From assembly GCA_963803155.1 (NCBI GenBank), contig CAWDMN010000074.1, forward strand, positions 1-64,000: a DNA stretch of 64,000 nt. Direction: 5' to 3'. The notes under the pieces are model-generated. The model was given only the letters and a program-made list of their open reading frames with translations, was not told the DNA's origin and made no database searches. The translations under genes were made by a program, and so were the position numbers. Source of the DNA: CAWDMN01 sp963803155. GTDB taxonomy: Bacteria; Acidobacteriota; Terriglobia; Versatilivoradales; Versatilivoraceae. This document shows, in pieces, positions 1-9,000 of the stretch (position 1 is the first letter of the stretch; each line of letters opens with the position of its first letter).

Positions 1-1791
1 ATGCTCCGACAGCATGCTTTGGGCGCTTTCGGGCCGGATATACTCGTAGATGTTTGCCCGCTTATCAAAGAGGAGTTTTTGAATATAGTTAATGCTTTCC
101 CCTTTAAACCAACTGCTGTCAGGTGCGGAAAATCCCTGTTTAATTCCCATGGTGTAGTTTTCGGGGACAAATTTCGCCAATGCATTTCTTAATACAATTT
201 TCCCATCCGCAGTCGGAGCACTATATTTATGGGTTCCCGGCAAATTTTCGTTGATTCGGGGAGCAGGCCGAAGGCTGTTCAGCTTGTATCTCACGGGGAC
301 TCGCATGGCAAAATCCACCAAGTCATTATCCAAAAAAGGGACCCGGGTCTCCAAACCATGCGCCATGCTTAGTTTGTCTTCCATCACCAGCAGGCCGTGA
401 AGAAAAGTTTTGCTCTCGAATTTCAGAGAGCGGTTGATGTATTCCTCGGGACGGGTAATGATCGTGTTGACGCCATTCAATGTCGATATAAAAATCCGTT
501 CTGTATCTGCAAGATCTATATGAGCCGCCACCTGGGGCTGAAAGAAGTGCGGCTTGGAATCATCATCCACCAAGCGTTGCCAATAGCGGTAATATTTGGC
601 GGCATAGTTGGAGTTGTCGTCGGTGGAAACCGCCTGGTAGTATCGCCAGGGATAACCGGCGAACAATTCATCGCCACCTGCACCAGAGAGGGCGACCTTG
701 ACAAACTTGCTGGCTAGCCGGGGGACGTAATAGTTGGGGTAAGATTGGCCTACCCGCAGATCTTCCAGATGCCAGATCAGGCCGGGCATGATCCGCTCCA
801 TGTCGCCGGCCTTGAGCACCACCTCGTAGTGTTCGGTTTTATACAAATTGGAGAGGTACTCGGCTTTCTGCCGTTCATCAAATCCCAACTCAAGGCCTGA
901 GGCGGAGGAGAGGTCGAAACCGCATGTGAAGGACTTGATGTTGGGGAATTGCCGGGCAGCCACACAGGTGATCGATCCCGAATCAATGCCACCGCTCAAA
1001 TAGGAACCGATTTCCACGTCGCTGATTAGCTGCCGGTTGACCGCCTGCTCGAAAAGGCGCACGAGTTCTTCGACATATTCATTTTCGGAAAGAGAATCCT
1101 CATCTCGAAAATCGTAATCCCAATATTTATTCTTCTTCAGGGAGTTGGGATCTCCCAGTTGCAGGCTCATGGTACAGGCCGGGGGGAGCAGCTTGATCCC
1201 CTCAAAGAGGGTTAAATCCGAAAATATGTTTTGAAAGGAAAAATATTCATTAAGGGCGGGCAGACAGACATTGACAGATATTTCAGGATGTTTCAAGATC
1301 GCCTTGATCTCAGACCCAAAAACAAAAGTTCCATTGCGGTAATAGTAATAGAGCGGCTTGATGCCATAGCGGTCGCGGGCGGCAAAGAGGCGGTTTTCGC
1401 GGGCATTCCAAATGGCGAAGGCAAACATGCCATTAAAACGGTGAACGCAATCGGGCCCCCATTCTTCATAAGCTTTGAGCACCACTTCTGTGTCTGTCTT
1501 TGAATGGAAACGATAGCCTTTGGCTTCCAGCTCGATGCGCAGGTTTTGAAAATTGTAGACCTCACCGTTATAAACGATCACGAGCGAACCATCGTCATTT
1601 TGCATCGGTTGATGGCCTAATGGGGATAAGTCAATAATGGCGAGGCGGCGATGGCCAAAGCCTACAAAAGAGCTGTTCCAAAAGCCTTCGCCATCGGGGC
1701 CCCGATGCGCGATAACATCAGTCATCTTCTTCAGGGTGTTGATGGCGACCGGTTTCCCGTCGACATTAAAAATTCCTACGATGCCGCACAT
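1..1791 (-). CDS. AsnB-like glutamine-dependent amidotransferase (3' end outside window)
   Basis: The reading frame begins at the ATG complementary to 1789-1791 and runs off the left edge, leaving 597 codons. It starts MCGIVGIFNVDG, so Cys2 is the N-terminal nucleophile of a class II glutamine amidotransferase domain. The second half carries the ATP-pyrophosphatase loop SGGIDSG of asparagine synthetases. An AAGGA ribosome site lies 6 bases upstream, and the start overlaps the preceding aminotransferase gene by 16 bases, so the two are translationally coupled. Family members make asparagine, but copies inside sugar operons can amidate a uronic acid. The neighbours here look like a diacetamido-uronate pathway, so sugar amidation is my inference. 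Ordinary asparagine synthesis remains possible. Confidence 0.9.
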   Translation of the reverse strand, partial: MCGIVGIFNVDGKPVAINTLKKMTDVIAHRGPDGEGFWNSSFVGFGHRRLAIIDLSPLGHQPMQNDDGSLVIVYNGEVYNFQNLRIELEAKGYRFHSKTDTEVVLKAYEEWGPDCVHRFNGMFAFAIWNARENRLFAARDRYGIKPLYYYYRNGTFVFGSEIKAILKHPEISVNVCLPALNEYFSFQNIFSDLTLFEGIKLLPPACTMSLQLGDPNSLKKNKYWDYDFRDEDSLSENEYVEELVRLFEQAVNRQLISDVEIGSYLSGGIDSGSITCVAARQFPNIKSFTCGFDLSSASGLELGFDERQKAEYLSNLYKTEHYEVVLKAGDMERIMPGLIWHLEDLRVGQSYPNYYVPRLASKFVKVALSGAGGDELFAGYPWRYYQAVSTDDNSNYAAKYYRYWQRLVDDDSKPHFFQPQVAAHIDLADTERIFISTLNGVNTIITRPEEYINRSLKFESKTFLHGLLVMEDKLSMAHGLETRVPFLDNDLVDFAMRVPVRYKLNSLRPAPRINENLPGTHKYSAPTADGKIVLRNALAKFVPENYTMGIKQGFSAPDSSWFKGESINYIQKLLFDKRANIYEYIRPESAQSMLSEH

Positions 1792-2963
1792 GTTAATTCC
1801 TTATAGACGCGATCCAGATTTTCCACGACATAATCTTGTTCCGCGTCGGTCATCTGGGCATACAGCGGCAGCGTGATGGAGCAGTGGTCTGCCAGCAAGG
1901 CTTGCGGATAATCATGACCCTTTATGCCATATTTATTTTGATAGTACCCCAGCGTGGTAACAGCATGCGTGCCCTGACGTGTGGAGATGCCGATTTCTTC
2001 CAGCCTCAGCATGAGCCGGTTGCGCAAGTCATGCAGCTTTTCCACATTTGCAAGCGAAGGTTCTTCCGGAGAAAACAGGCAAACATAGGATTGATACCCA
2101 TGTGTGACTTGAGCGGGAACGGCGGGACGGCGCAGCCAATCGAGATGCTGAAGCAATTGATCGTATCGATTGGCTCGGGAGGATCTCTGTGTCTGAATCC
2201 ATGCAGCCTTCTGCATTTGGGCCACTCCTAGGGCACCCTGGAGGTCAGTCATCCGGTAATTGAAACCTAGCTGGTTGAATTCCGACAGCAGGAAGGCAGC
2301 TTTTCCCTGATGGCGGGTCAAATCCGATTTGCTGGCCCCATGGTCGCGCAGGGAACGACATAGCTCCGCTAGTTTGGCATCCTGGGTGAGGATCATCCCG
2401 CCTTCCCCAGTGGTAATGGCTTTACGTGGATGAAAGCTAAAACAGCCGAAGTTGCCAAAAGTTCCGACATGCTGATCTCGGCATCGGGCGCCAAATCCAC
2501 AGGCAGCATCTTCGACAATGCTCAAGCTAGACTGATTGGCCCAATCCAACAGCGGACGCATGTCAACAGGCAAGCCGAAAAGGTGGACTGGAATTATGGC
2601 GCGGGTCCGCTCGGTGCGGCGCTGCTCCAACTGCTTCATGTCCAGATTGAATGTTGTCAAATCAATATCGCAGAAAACGGGATGTGCACCGGTGTACTCC
2701 ACCACGTTGGCCGTGGCAATCCAGGTGAAGGCGGGAACAATCACTTCATCTCCGGGGCCGATGCCCAAGGCCACCAAAGCCATATGAAGCGCGGTGGTAC
2801 AGGAAGTGCAAGCAATGGCATAAGCAGAGTTGGTGTAAGCGGCAAAAGCTTCTTCGAATTGTCTGACAAAGGGGCCTTGTACCACCCAGCCCGACTTCAA
2901 GGGCTCAGCCAGAAGCTCCATTTCTTGATGATCGAAGACTGCCTTGGTGATGGGGACTTTCAT
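1776..2963 (-). CDS. DegT/DnrJ/EryC1/StrS sugar aminotransferase
   Basis: This 395-residue PLP enzyme transfers an amino group, usually from glutamate, to a nucleotide-linked keto-sugar. Visible landmarks are the PGDEVIVPAFTW segment, the EDAACGFGA cofactor-binding aspartate region and the Schiff-base lysine K181 in SFHPRKAITTGEGG, all in the expected order and spacing. Length is normal for the family. Its start overlaps the end of the epimerase gene by 4 bases, and its end overlaps the AsnB-like gene. With the WbpB-type dehydrogenase and WbpD-type acetyltransferase upstream it could play the WbpE role, adding the 3-amino group. That assignment comes from context; the sequence alone supports only the family. 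Confidence 0.93.
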   Translation of the reverse strand: MKVPITKAVFDHQEMELLAEPLKSGWVVQGPFVRQFEEAFAAYTNSAYAIACTSCTTALHMALVALGIGPGDEVIVPAFTWIATANVVEYTGAHPVFCDIDLTTFNLDMKQLEQRRTERTRAIIPVHLFGLPVDMRPLLDWANQSSLSIVEDAACGFGARCRDQHVGTFGNFGCFSFHPRKAITTGEGGMILTQDAKLAELCRSLRDHGASKSDLTRHQGKAAFLLSEFNQLGFNYRMTDLQGALGVAQMQKAAWIQTQRSSRANRYDQLLQHLDWLRRPAVPAQVTHGYQSYVCLFSPEEPSLANVEKLHDLRNRLMLRLEEIGISTRQGTHAVTTLGYYQNKYGIKGHDYPQALLADHCSITLPLYAQMTDAEQDYVVENLDRVYKELTCAAS

Positions 2964-3949
2964 GGTTTGGAGGCTCTCCCCATCATCGATTCTTTTTGCG
3001 CCTTGCGCCAGGCAATTAGCTTTTTCAACCCTACACGCAAGGGAATTGAGGTTTTAAATCCCAAGTCTCTTTCCGCCTTGGCGGTGCTTCCCACGCGGTT
3101 TGTGACAAAGGTTAAACCCGCGGGTTCATACTGAATGGAAAGGGAAGACCCAGTCTCCTCTAACAGCAATTGACATATTTCTTTAATGGAGGTTTGAATG
3201 CCGCTTCCCACATTATAAAACTGATCGCTGACATCGCTCTTTAATGCGGCAACATTGGCGCGCGCCACGTCTGAGACAAAAATGAAATCGTAGGATTGTG
3301 AACCGTCGCCATATACAATGGGCGGCAATCCTTGATCGATGCGGTCCAATATTTTCATGATGACGGCAATGTAGGTTCCTTTATAATCCTGCCGCGGGCC
3401 GTAAACATTCATGTAGCGCAGACCGGCATATGACAGGCCATAGCGTTCATTGAAAGCCCGGCACATGGCTTCACCGGCGATTTTGGTGGCGCCGTAAAAT
3501 GTCCGGTTGTTGAAGGGGTGCTCCTCCGTCATGGGAAGCTCAACCGCATCGCCATAAACCGAAGCGGATGACGAATACACCAAGCGTTTGGTTTGGTGAT
3601 TGCGGCAGGCTTCCAAAACATTGAAGGTGCCGCGAATATTGACATCGAAAGCAGAGCGTGGATATTCGTGACATTGCAGCAGCCATAAAGCCGCCAGATG
3701 GACGACAAAATCCGATTCTTTCACGGCGGCGCTGAGAATGTCGGTCTGCAAAATATCTCCGCCAACATCGTAGATGCGCACTCGTGGATCTTTAAGCGCA
3801 TAGGCCAAGTTTTCGCACGTTCCCCGGCAAAAATTGTCGTAAACAACGATCTGGCTGACATCTTCCCGTGTCAACTCATCAACTACGTGCGAACCGATGA
3901 GTCCTGCCCCTCCAATAACCAGCACTTTGCTGCCGCGAATTTCAGGCAT
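2960..3949 (-). CDS. NAD-dependent nucleotide-sugar epimerase/dehydratase
   Basis: This is a 329-residue extended short-chain dehydrogenase. The Rossmann motif GGAGLIG lies at residues 13-19, a serine-rich YSSSASVYG segment supplies the catalytic Ser, and FYGATK gives the Tyr152/Lys156 pair. The NVYGPRQ motif typical of UDP-glucose 4-epimerase relatives follows. It is likely cytoplasmic and acts on an NDP-sugar by 4-epimerisation, dehydration or a related step; the substrate cannot be read from the sequence. It is tightly packed: 4 bases overlap with the aminotransferase downstream and 5 bases separate it from the acyltransferase upstream. Its role is probably to supply a sugar for the flagellar or surface glycan built by the adjacent transferases. 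Confidence 0.93.
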   Translation of the reverse strand: MPEIRGSKVLVIGGAGLIGSHVVDELTREDVSQIVVYDNFCRGTCENLAYALKDPRVRIYDVGGDILQTDILSAAVKESDFVVHLAALWLLQCHEYPRSAFDVNIRGTFNVLEACRNHQTKRLVYSSSASVYGDAVELPMTEEHPFNNRTFYGATKIAGEAMCRAFNERYGLSYAGLRYMNVYGPRQDYKGTYIAVIMKILDRIDQGLPPIVYGDGSQSYDFIFVSDVARANVAALKSDVSDQFYNVGSGIQTSIKEICQLLLEETGSSLSIQYEPAGLTFVTNRVGSTAKAERDLGFKTSIPLRVGLKKLIAWRKAQKESMMGRASKP

Positions 3950-3954
3950 GCGTT

Positions 3955-4566
3955 TTATTGCCTTTCTAAAAAATTATCGATTCCTGAAATGCTTTCGATT
4001 TCTTGCACTAGTTCATTTTGCCTTTGATATTTTCGGCTGCAATGGGCGCAATCAGCCCGGTCTTCTGTAAAGAATATTTTGTGGCCGCAGCGGCACATCC
4101 AACCCTTTAAACGGGCAGGATTCCCTAAGACCAGCGCATAATCCGAGACATTTTTCGTAACAACCGCGCCAGCTCCGATGAAAGCATATTTGCCAATGGT
4201 GATGCCACAGACGACCGTGGCGTTGGCTCCAATCGTCGCGCCTCGACGGACCAAGGTCCGATGGTAATGTTCAATCCCTTTTTGCGGAAATTCGGAGCGG
4301 GGATTGAGCACGTTGGTAAAGACAACGGAAGGGCCACAAAATACATAATCGTCCAATTCGACCCCTTCATAAACGGAGACGTTATTTTGGATTTTTACAA
4401 AATTCCCAATTTTGACTTGAGGAGCTATGTTGACATTTTGTCCTAGCACACAAGACCCACCAATTCGTGCGCCTGTTTGGATATGACAAAAATGCCAGAT
4501 CTTGGTTTTGTCCCCAATTTCGCAGCCTTCATCTATAAAGGTGGAACTATGAGCAAAGTAGTTCAT
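3955..4566 (-). CDS. Left-handed beta-helix N-acetyltransferase, WbpD/WlbB-like
   Basis: The 203-residue protein is built of hexapeptide repeats (GCEIGDKTKIW, GARIGGSCVLG, GATIGANATVV), the left-handed beta-helix of acyltransferases. The opening FAHSSTFIDEG and the FTNVLNPRSEFP stretch resemble WbpD/WlbB enzymes, which use acetyl-CoA to acetylate the 3-amino group of a UDP-2-acetamido-3-amino-glucuronate. After the helix domain a short tail contains C158, C160, C173 and C176, a zinc-ribbon-like addition. The gene overlaps the end of the WbpB-like gene by 20 bases. The family is secure. The exact sugar is inferred from the pairing with a WbpB-like dehydrogenase. Confidence 0.88.
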   Translation of the reverse strand: MNYFAHSSTFIDEGCEIGDKTKIWHFCHIQTGARIGGSCVLGQNVNIAPQVKIGNFVKIQNNVSVYEGVELDDYVFCGPSVVFTNVLNPRSEFPQKGIEHYHRTLVRRGATIGANATVVCGITIGKYAFIGAGAVVTKNVSDYALVLGNPARLKGWMCRCGHKIFFTEDRADCAHCSRKYQRQNELVQEIESISGIDNFLERQ

Positions 4567-5530
4567 ATGTCACTTTCCGGCCTGAGTGTTGGATAAAAGG
4601 ATGCTGGTGGCCCCGTTCATCCCTCGGCATGGCATTCCGGATTTCATAAACCAATCGCAGGGAAGGACGAACTGTATCAATTCCAAATCCGTTTCCTTTT
4701 AGTACTTCCTCATAGGTGCGGGTATGCAAGTCTGCAAAACCGTCTGTGAACTCAATCTCATGACCATCAATGGTGATCGATCTAAAGGTTGTCTTTTCCT
4801 TTGCAAGAATATCTTCGGGAAGGTCATTGCGGTCGATGGATAGAAACCAACGCACATTTGCTTGCTGCAATTCCAAAAATCCCGCCATTTTTTGAGGTGT
4901 GGCACAATGGACAATGCTATATTGGGGTTTGCCAAACAACCAGAGCAAGGCATCAAAGAAATGAATTCCAATATTTGTGGCTAATCCTCCCGATCGTTCG
5001 GGGGATCCTTTCCAAGAATATTGGTACCACATGCCTCGACCCGTTATATAGGTCAGACAAATCTCATGTTTCTTCGACCCGGATGGGCTATTAAGCAATT
5101 GTTTTTTAAGCTGGATCAAAGTGGGATGCAACCGGAGTTGCAGGACCGTATTGACTTTGCGTCCTGTCTCAGTTTCAAGCTCCTCCAGGGCATCCAGGTT
5201 CCATGGTTTTAAGACCAAGGGCTTTTCACAAATGGCATCGGCTCCAATTCTGAGTGCGTGCCGGATATGAGCATCGTGCAGATGATTAGGAGAACAAATG
5301 CTGATGAAATGAACTCTCTCATGTTCGGTACAGCGGCGCAGTTTTTCCAAATGCCGGTCAAAACGCTCAAATTCAGTGAAGAAGCTCGCATTCGGGAAAA
5401 AATTATCCAATAAGCCCACTGAATCATGTGGGTCGACTGCAGCTAAAAGTTGGTTCCCCGTGTTCTTAATTGCCTGTAGATGCCTTGGAGCTATATATCC
5501 GGCAACTCCAGTCAATGCAAAATTCTTCAT
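4547..5530 (-). CDS. Gfo/Idh/MocA oxidoreductase, WbpB/WlbA-like
   Basis: I start the gene at the ATG complementary to 5528-5530, giving 327 residues beginning MKNFALTGVAGYIAPRHL. That matches the characteristic N-terminus of WlbA/WbpB enzymes; a longer frame to 5593 adds unrelated residues. The GVAGYIAPRH stretch is the dinucleotide-binding turn and EKPLVL is the family's EKP motif, whose lysine is catalytic. WbpB/WlbA oxidise the C3 hydroxyl of UDP-GlcNAcA so that an aminotransferase can add an amino group. This is the first gene of a five-gene minus-strand operon and defines the pathway as probably leading to a 2,3-diacetamido uronic acid. Confidence 0.88.
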   Translation of the reverse strand: MKNFALTGVAGYIAPRHLQAIKNTGNQLLAAVDPHDSVGLLDNFFPNASFFTEFERFDRHLEKLRRCTEHERVHFISICSPNHLHDAHIRHALRIGADAICEKPLVLKPWNLDALEELETETGRKVNTVLQLRLHPTLIQLKKQLLNSPSGSKKHEICLTYITGRGMWYQYSWKGSPERSGGLATNIGIHFFDALLWLFGKPQYSIVHCATPQKMAGFLELQQANVRWFLSIDRNDLPEDILAKEKTTFRSITIDGHEIEFTDGFADLHTRTYEEVLKGNGFGIDTVRPSLRLVYEIRNAMPRDERGHQHPFIQHSGRKVTYELLCS

Positions 5531-6053
5531 AAAATAAAATTTCTCGATTCCAGACAAATTAGGGCATCCGTCTCCATAGCCATACATTGCCAATTACAGA
5601 TTTGCAATATCATTACCAATTCATTCTTGGCCGATAATCGGCTCGATAATTGGCCTGTGACAAAAGAGAATATTGAACCTAAGACATATATTATTAGTGT
5701 GTTAAACGAAATGATCTCATTTTTGTTGCCAGAATAGCTTCTTCTGGAAAAGCATCGGCTAATGCTAAGAAATTGACACCGTTGTCATGGAAAAGTCCAA
5801 TTATCCTTTGATGAGAATGGCAAGAACTGGTTGGAGGAACGAGGGGTATTTGTTGGTGAGGTTACCTAGCTGTCTTAGAGACCGAGACAATCTCAAATGC
5901 ATCAAGTTCTTGTGACTTGTAGATTCTTCATAAGAGTGGCCAGGTATCGGGATTTAGGCGCCAGTCAGAATATGGATTCGAAACTATCCGCACGCCCTCT
6001 GAATTGTCCCCAATAGTCTTCCAAGGGATTGTATCAATTACAGAAAAAGTTAC
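5531..6053. other. Intergenic, no gene seen
   Basis: About 520 bases of AT-rich DNA lie between two minus-strand genes. I see no convincing coding frame. A short GGCCGATAATCGGC-type palindrome near 5630 is the only structure noted. The promoter of the sugar operon should lie at its left end but I cannot place it with confidence. Confidence 0.5.
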
Positions 6054-9000
6054 TTACTGGAGTTGAGAGACCAGTGTGTCCTGGGCTTGATAGATTTTGG
6101 CGTTTTTTTTCACTAGAGATTCATACCATAACGACGGTGAAGAATAATCTCGGTTGATCGATTCCAGGCAATCCCAATCAAGGCAGGATATGGACGTCAG
6201 ATTATCGGATATTTGTCGAAATTGTCCCCGATGATTTCGCCAATGCTGGCGGGCATATTTTTGGAAGACAAGCTCATCCTCCACTTTTTTGAAGGAATCT
6301 AAATGGGCTAACTCCGATCCGACTGTGGCAGGAGCCAAAATAAAAAGTTCTCCTTGTATCTTTTCCCCGAGCATCTTCTTCCCGACTTCGGAAATTTGTC
6401 CATACCACTGTCTGGAAAACAGGGTAGGGCGAGTGATAATGGTCAAATAATCAGCCTTAAAGCCGGCATAAATTCGATTGAGCGCTTCGATGAAGTTAGC
6501 CGATTCAAAAATAATAAGATCCTCAGCTTGGTTTATAGAGGATTTCAGATCGTGGTTTTCAGGGGAGAGGGCTATAAAGATTTTGATCTTGGCGTAGGAA
6601 TTCCGGCGAAGAGAATCGATGGTTTTTAGATAGTATTCCGCAGTGCATGCATATGACGGCTCGAAAAATATCAGTATTGCAGTATCGACTTTCTCCTGGA
6701 GACGATATATGGGCTTGAAACGCAACGCTTCTATTCGTTGGAGTGCCTTTGCCGCGGCATGTTTCCAAGTCCACCCATGCAGGACCTTTTCCCGTCCCTT
6801 TGCGCCAATCGCCTGGGCAGATTCGCGATTTTCATAGATCCAGCGCATATTCTGAGTTAGTTCTTTGACATTTGGTTCCAGCATCCAAAGATCCCCTACC
6901 GTCTTCATGCCATTGATTTCACGGTTTCCGAATACTATCTTTTGGGAGGGAATCCGGATTCCAGTCTCGTCATCGACAAAATCGTCGGTGGCCCCACCGT
7001 AAGTCACGATTACAGGCAACCCACATGACATCGCCTCTAATACCGGCAGGGCGAAGCCTTCGCCCCGGTAGGGATGGACCAGACAATCACAGGCATTATA
7101 AAGCTCAGCCATTGCCTTGTCGCTCAGGTCCTGGTCCAAATAAAAAATAGCAGGACTTTCTGGATTTCTGGAAGCTTCCTGGATCCGCTGGCCGATGCCT
7201 TGGCCTTTATAGGCCGTCTGGGTTCCCATGTCTTTGATTACAAGCAGAACGTCATCCTTCGCATCAAATGCAGATTGGTAGGCGCGAAGTAAAATATCCG
7301 CTCCTTTTCGAGGGATCGTTCCGCCCACAAAGAGGAATTTAAATTTTTTGTCGATGGGGAGTGGGAGATGTGGGAGTCCGGGCTTGTAAAAATCGGGATT
7401 GACTCCATTGGGCACCACATGAACACGGGAGGGATCTACACCACTTTCGATATAAAGCTGGCGCACAAAATTGCTTGGCGCCCAGACTTCATCGACACTT
7501 TGATTAATCTTTAAAATCCATTCGGACGGTAGGGCTCCATATTCCCAAGGTTGGATCACTATCCAACGTCCAAATAAAGGGGGTTCCCAATTGGGCGGCC
7601 ATTGGTGACGAACGAAAATTTCAGGACCAAAACTAGCCGATTGTCCATAAAACTCTGTCAACTTTTGTTGCCGCGAGTCCAATTGAGAATAAAAAGAATC
7701 ATGGCCAACCGGAAGAATTCGAAGATCCACGGTTCCAGTCTCAAGCAATGCCAATTCAAGCTCGCGATTGACGTGAGCCAGACTGTGATTGATAAATTGG
7801 GATCCCTCCCAGCAGACCCTTGGAATATCGTCGTCTGTGGGACAGGAATATATTTCCACGAACTTGTTCTCTATCAGACGTGAAATGTTGTCCGAATAGG
7901 TCAGGCGGCTGTAAAAATCCCAAATATCCTGACGGGCTTTTGATATGCAGTGGGCTCTTGAGTAAGCGAGGGCATTTTGACGAAGCCGATTGGAAGAATT
8001 CTCGTTTTTTATAAACTCATTGATTGCTTGGGTCAATGAAGTTCCGCCCGGGAGCATATAGACCGCATCGCCGAAGGGGAGGAAGGCTTTGGCCGGAGAG
8101 GTAATAACGGCACGTCCCAAGGCTAATGCATACGCGGCAGCATAAGACCATCGATATCGATCAAGGACATAAGGAAGAACAATCAGATCGGCGGCGGCTA
8201 GATATTGCCGCAGTTCCGGTTCCTCAAGATAATGAGAAACGAAATGGATCCTCTCCTGCATTTTGGCATGAATGACCTTTTCTTTGCATCGGTCCAAATA
8301 AGAGCCAGATATGGGGATGTTCGGATCAGGCATTCCCAGAATCCAGAGTTGCAACCTAGTATCCTTTTTCAACGCCCGGAAGGCATCGATGAGTTCCTCG
8401 ATTCCTTTTCTTTCAGAAATGTATCCAAAAGTAAGAATAATTTTCGATTGTTGGGAGAAGCCCAATTTCTCTTGAGCTTCTTGGAGCGGTATCTGAGGAA
8501 GGGAAGGAATCCCGGGATTCGACAGGAAAATTTTGGAACCAGTGAATCCCATGGATGTCAACTCACGGAATAGATCGAGAGAAGGCACTAACAAGGCATC
8601 GGAATTTTCCACGACAGCCCGCCATCCGGAGTCACCACCATCTATCTCATCGAGGCTGGCCATTATTTTCTTCCCGGATTGTTTTAATTGTCGAACCCAA
8701 TTTTCAAATCCCTGGCAACATAAACTAGAATCCCAATATAAATGAATCAGGTCAAAATCAAGACTGCAGGCCAATCGCCCCATCGGATAATGCCAATTAG
8801 ACAAGCTATTCCAGGCCCTCAGCACATAGGCGGGATCTGGACCAGGCATTCTGGTCTTGATTGCCGAGTCCGCAAGGACGGTGAATGAATTGGATGGAAA
8901 ACCGTCGAGAATAGACTCAACAGAGTGAGCCACCCGATGGTGCTGACGAAAAGGAGCCACCACACCGATTCGGAGTCGAGAGCGCAAAGAAGGAGCAGGA

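Noticed and set aside
2430..3134. Plus-strand open frame opposite the aminotransferase and epimerase genes
   Set aside because: It is antisense to two genes with clear motifs and has no protein-like features or ribosome site.
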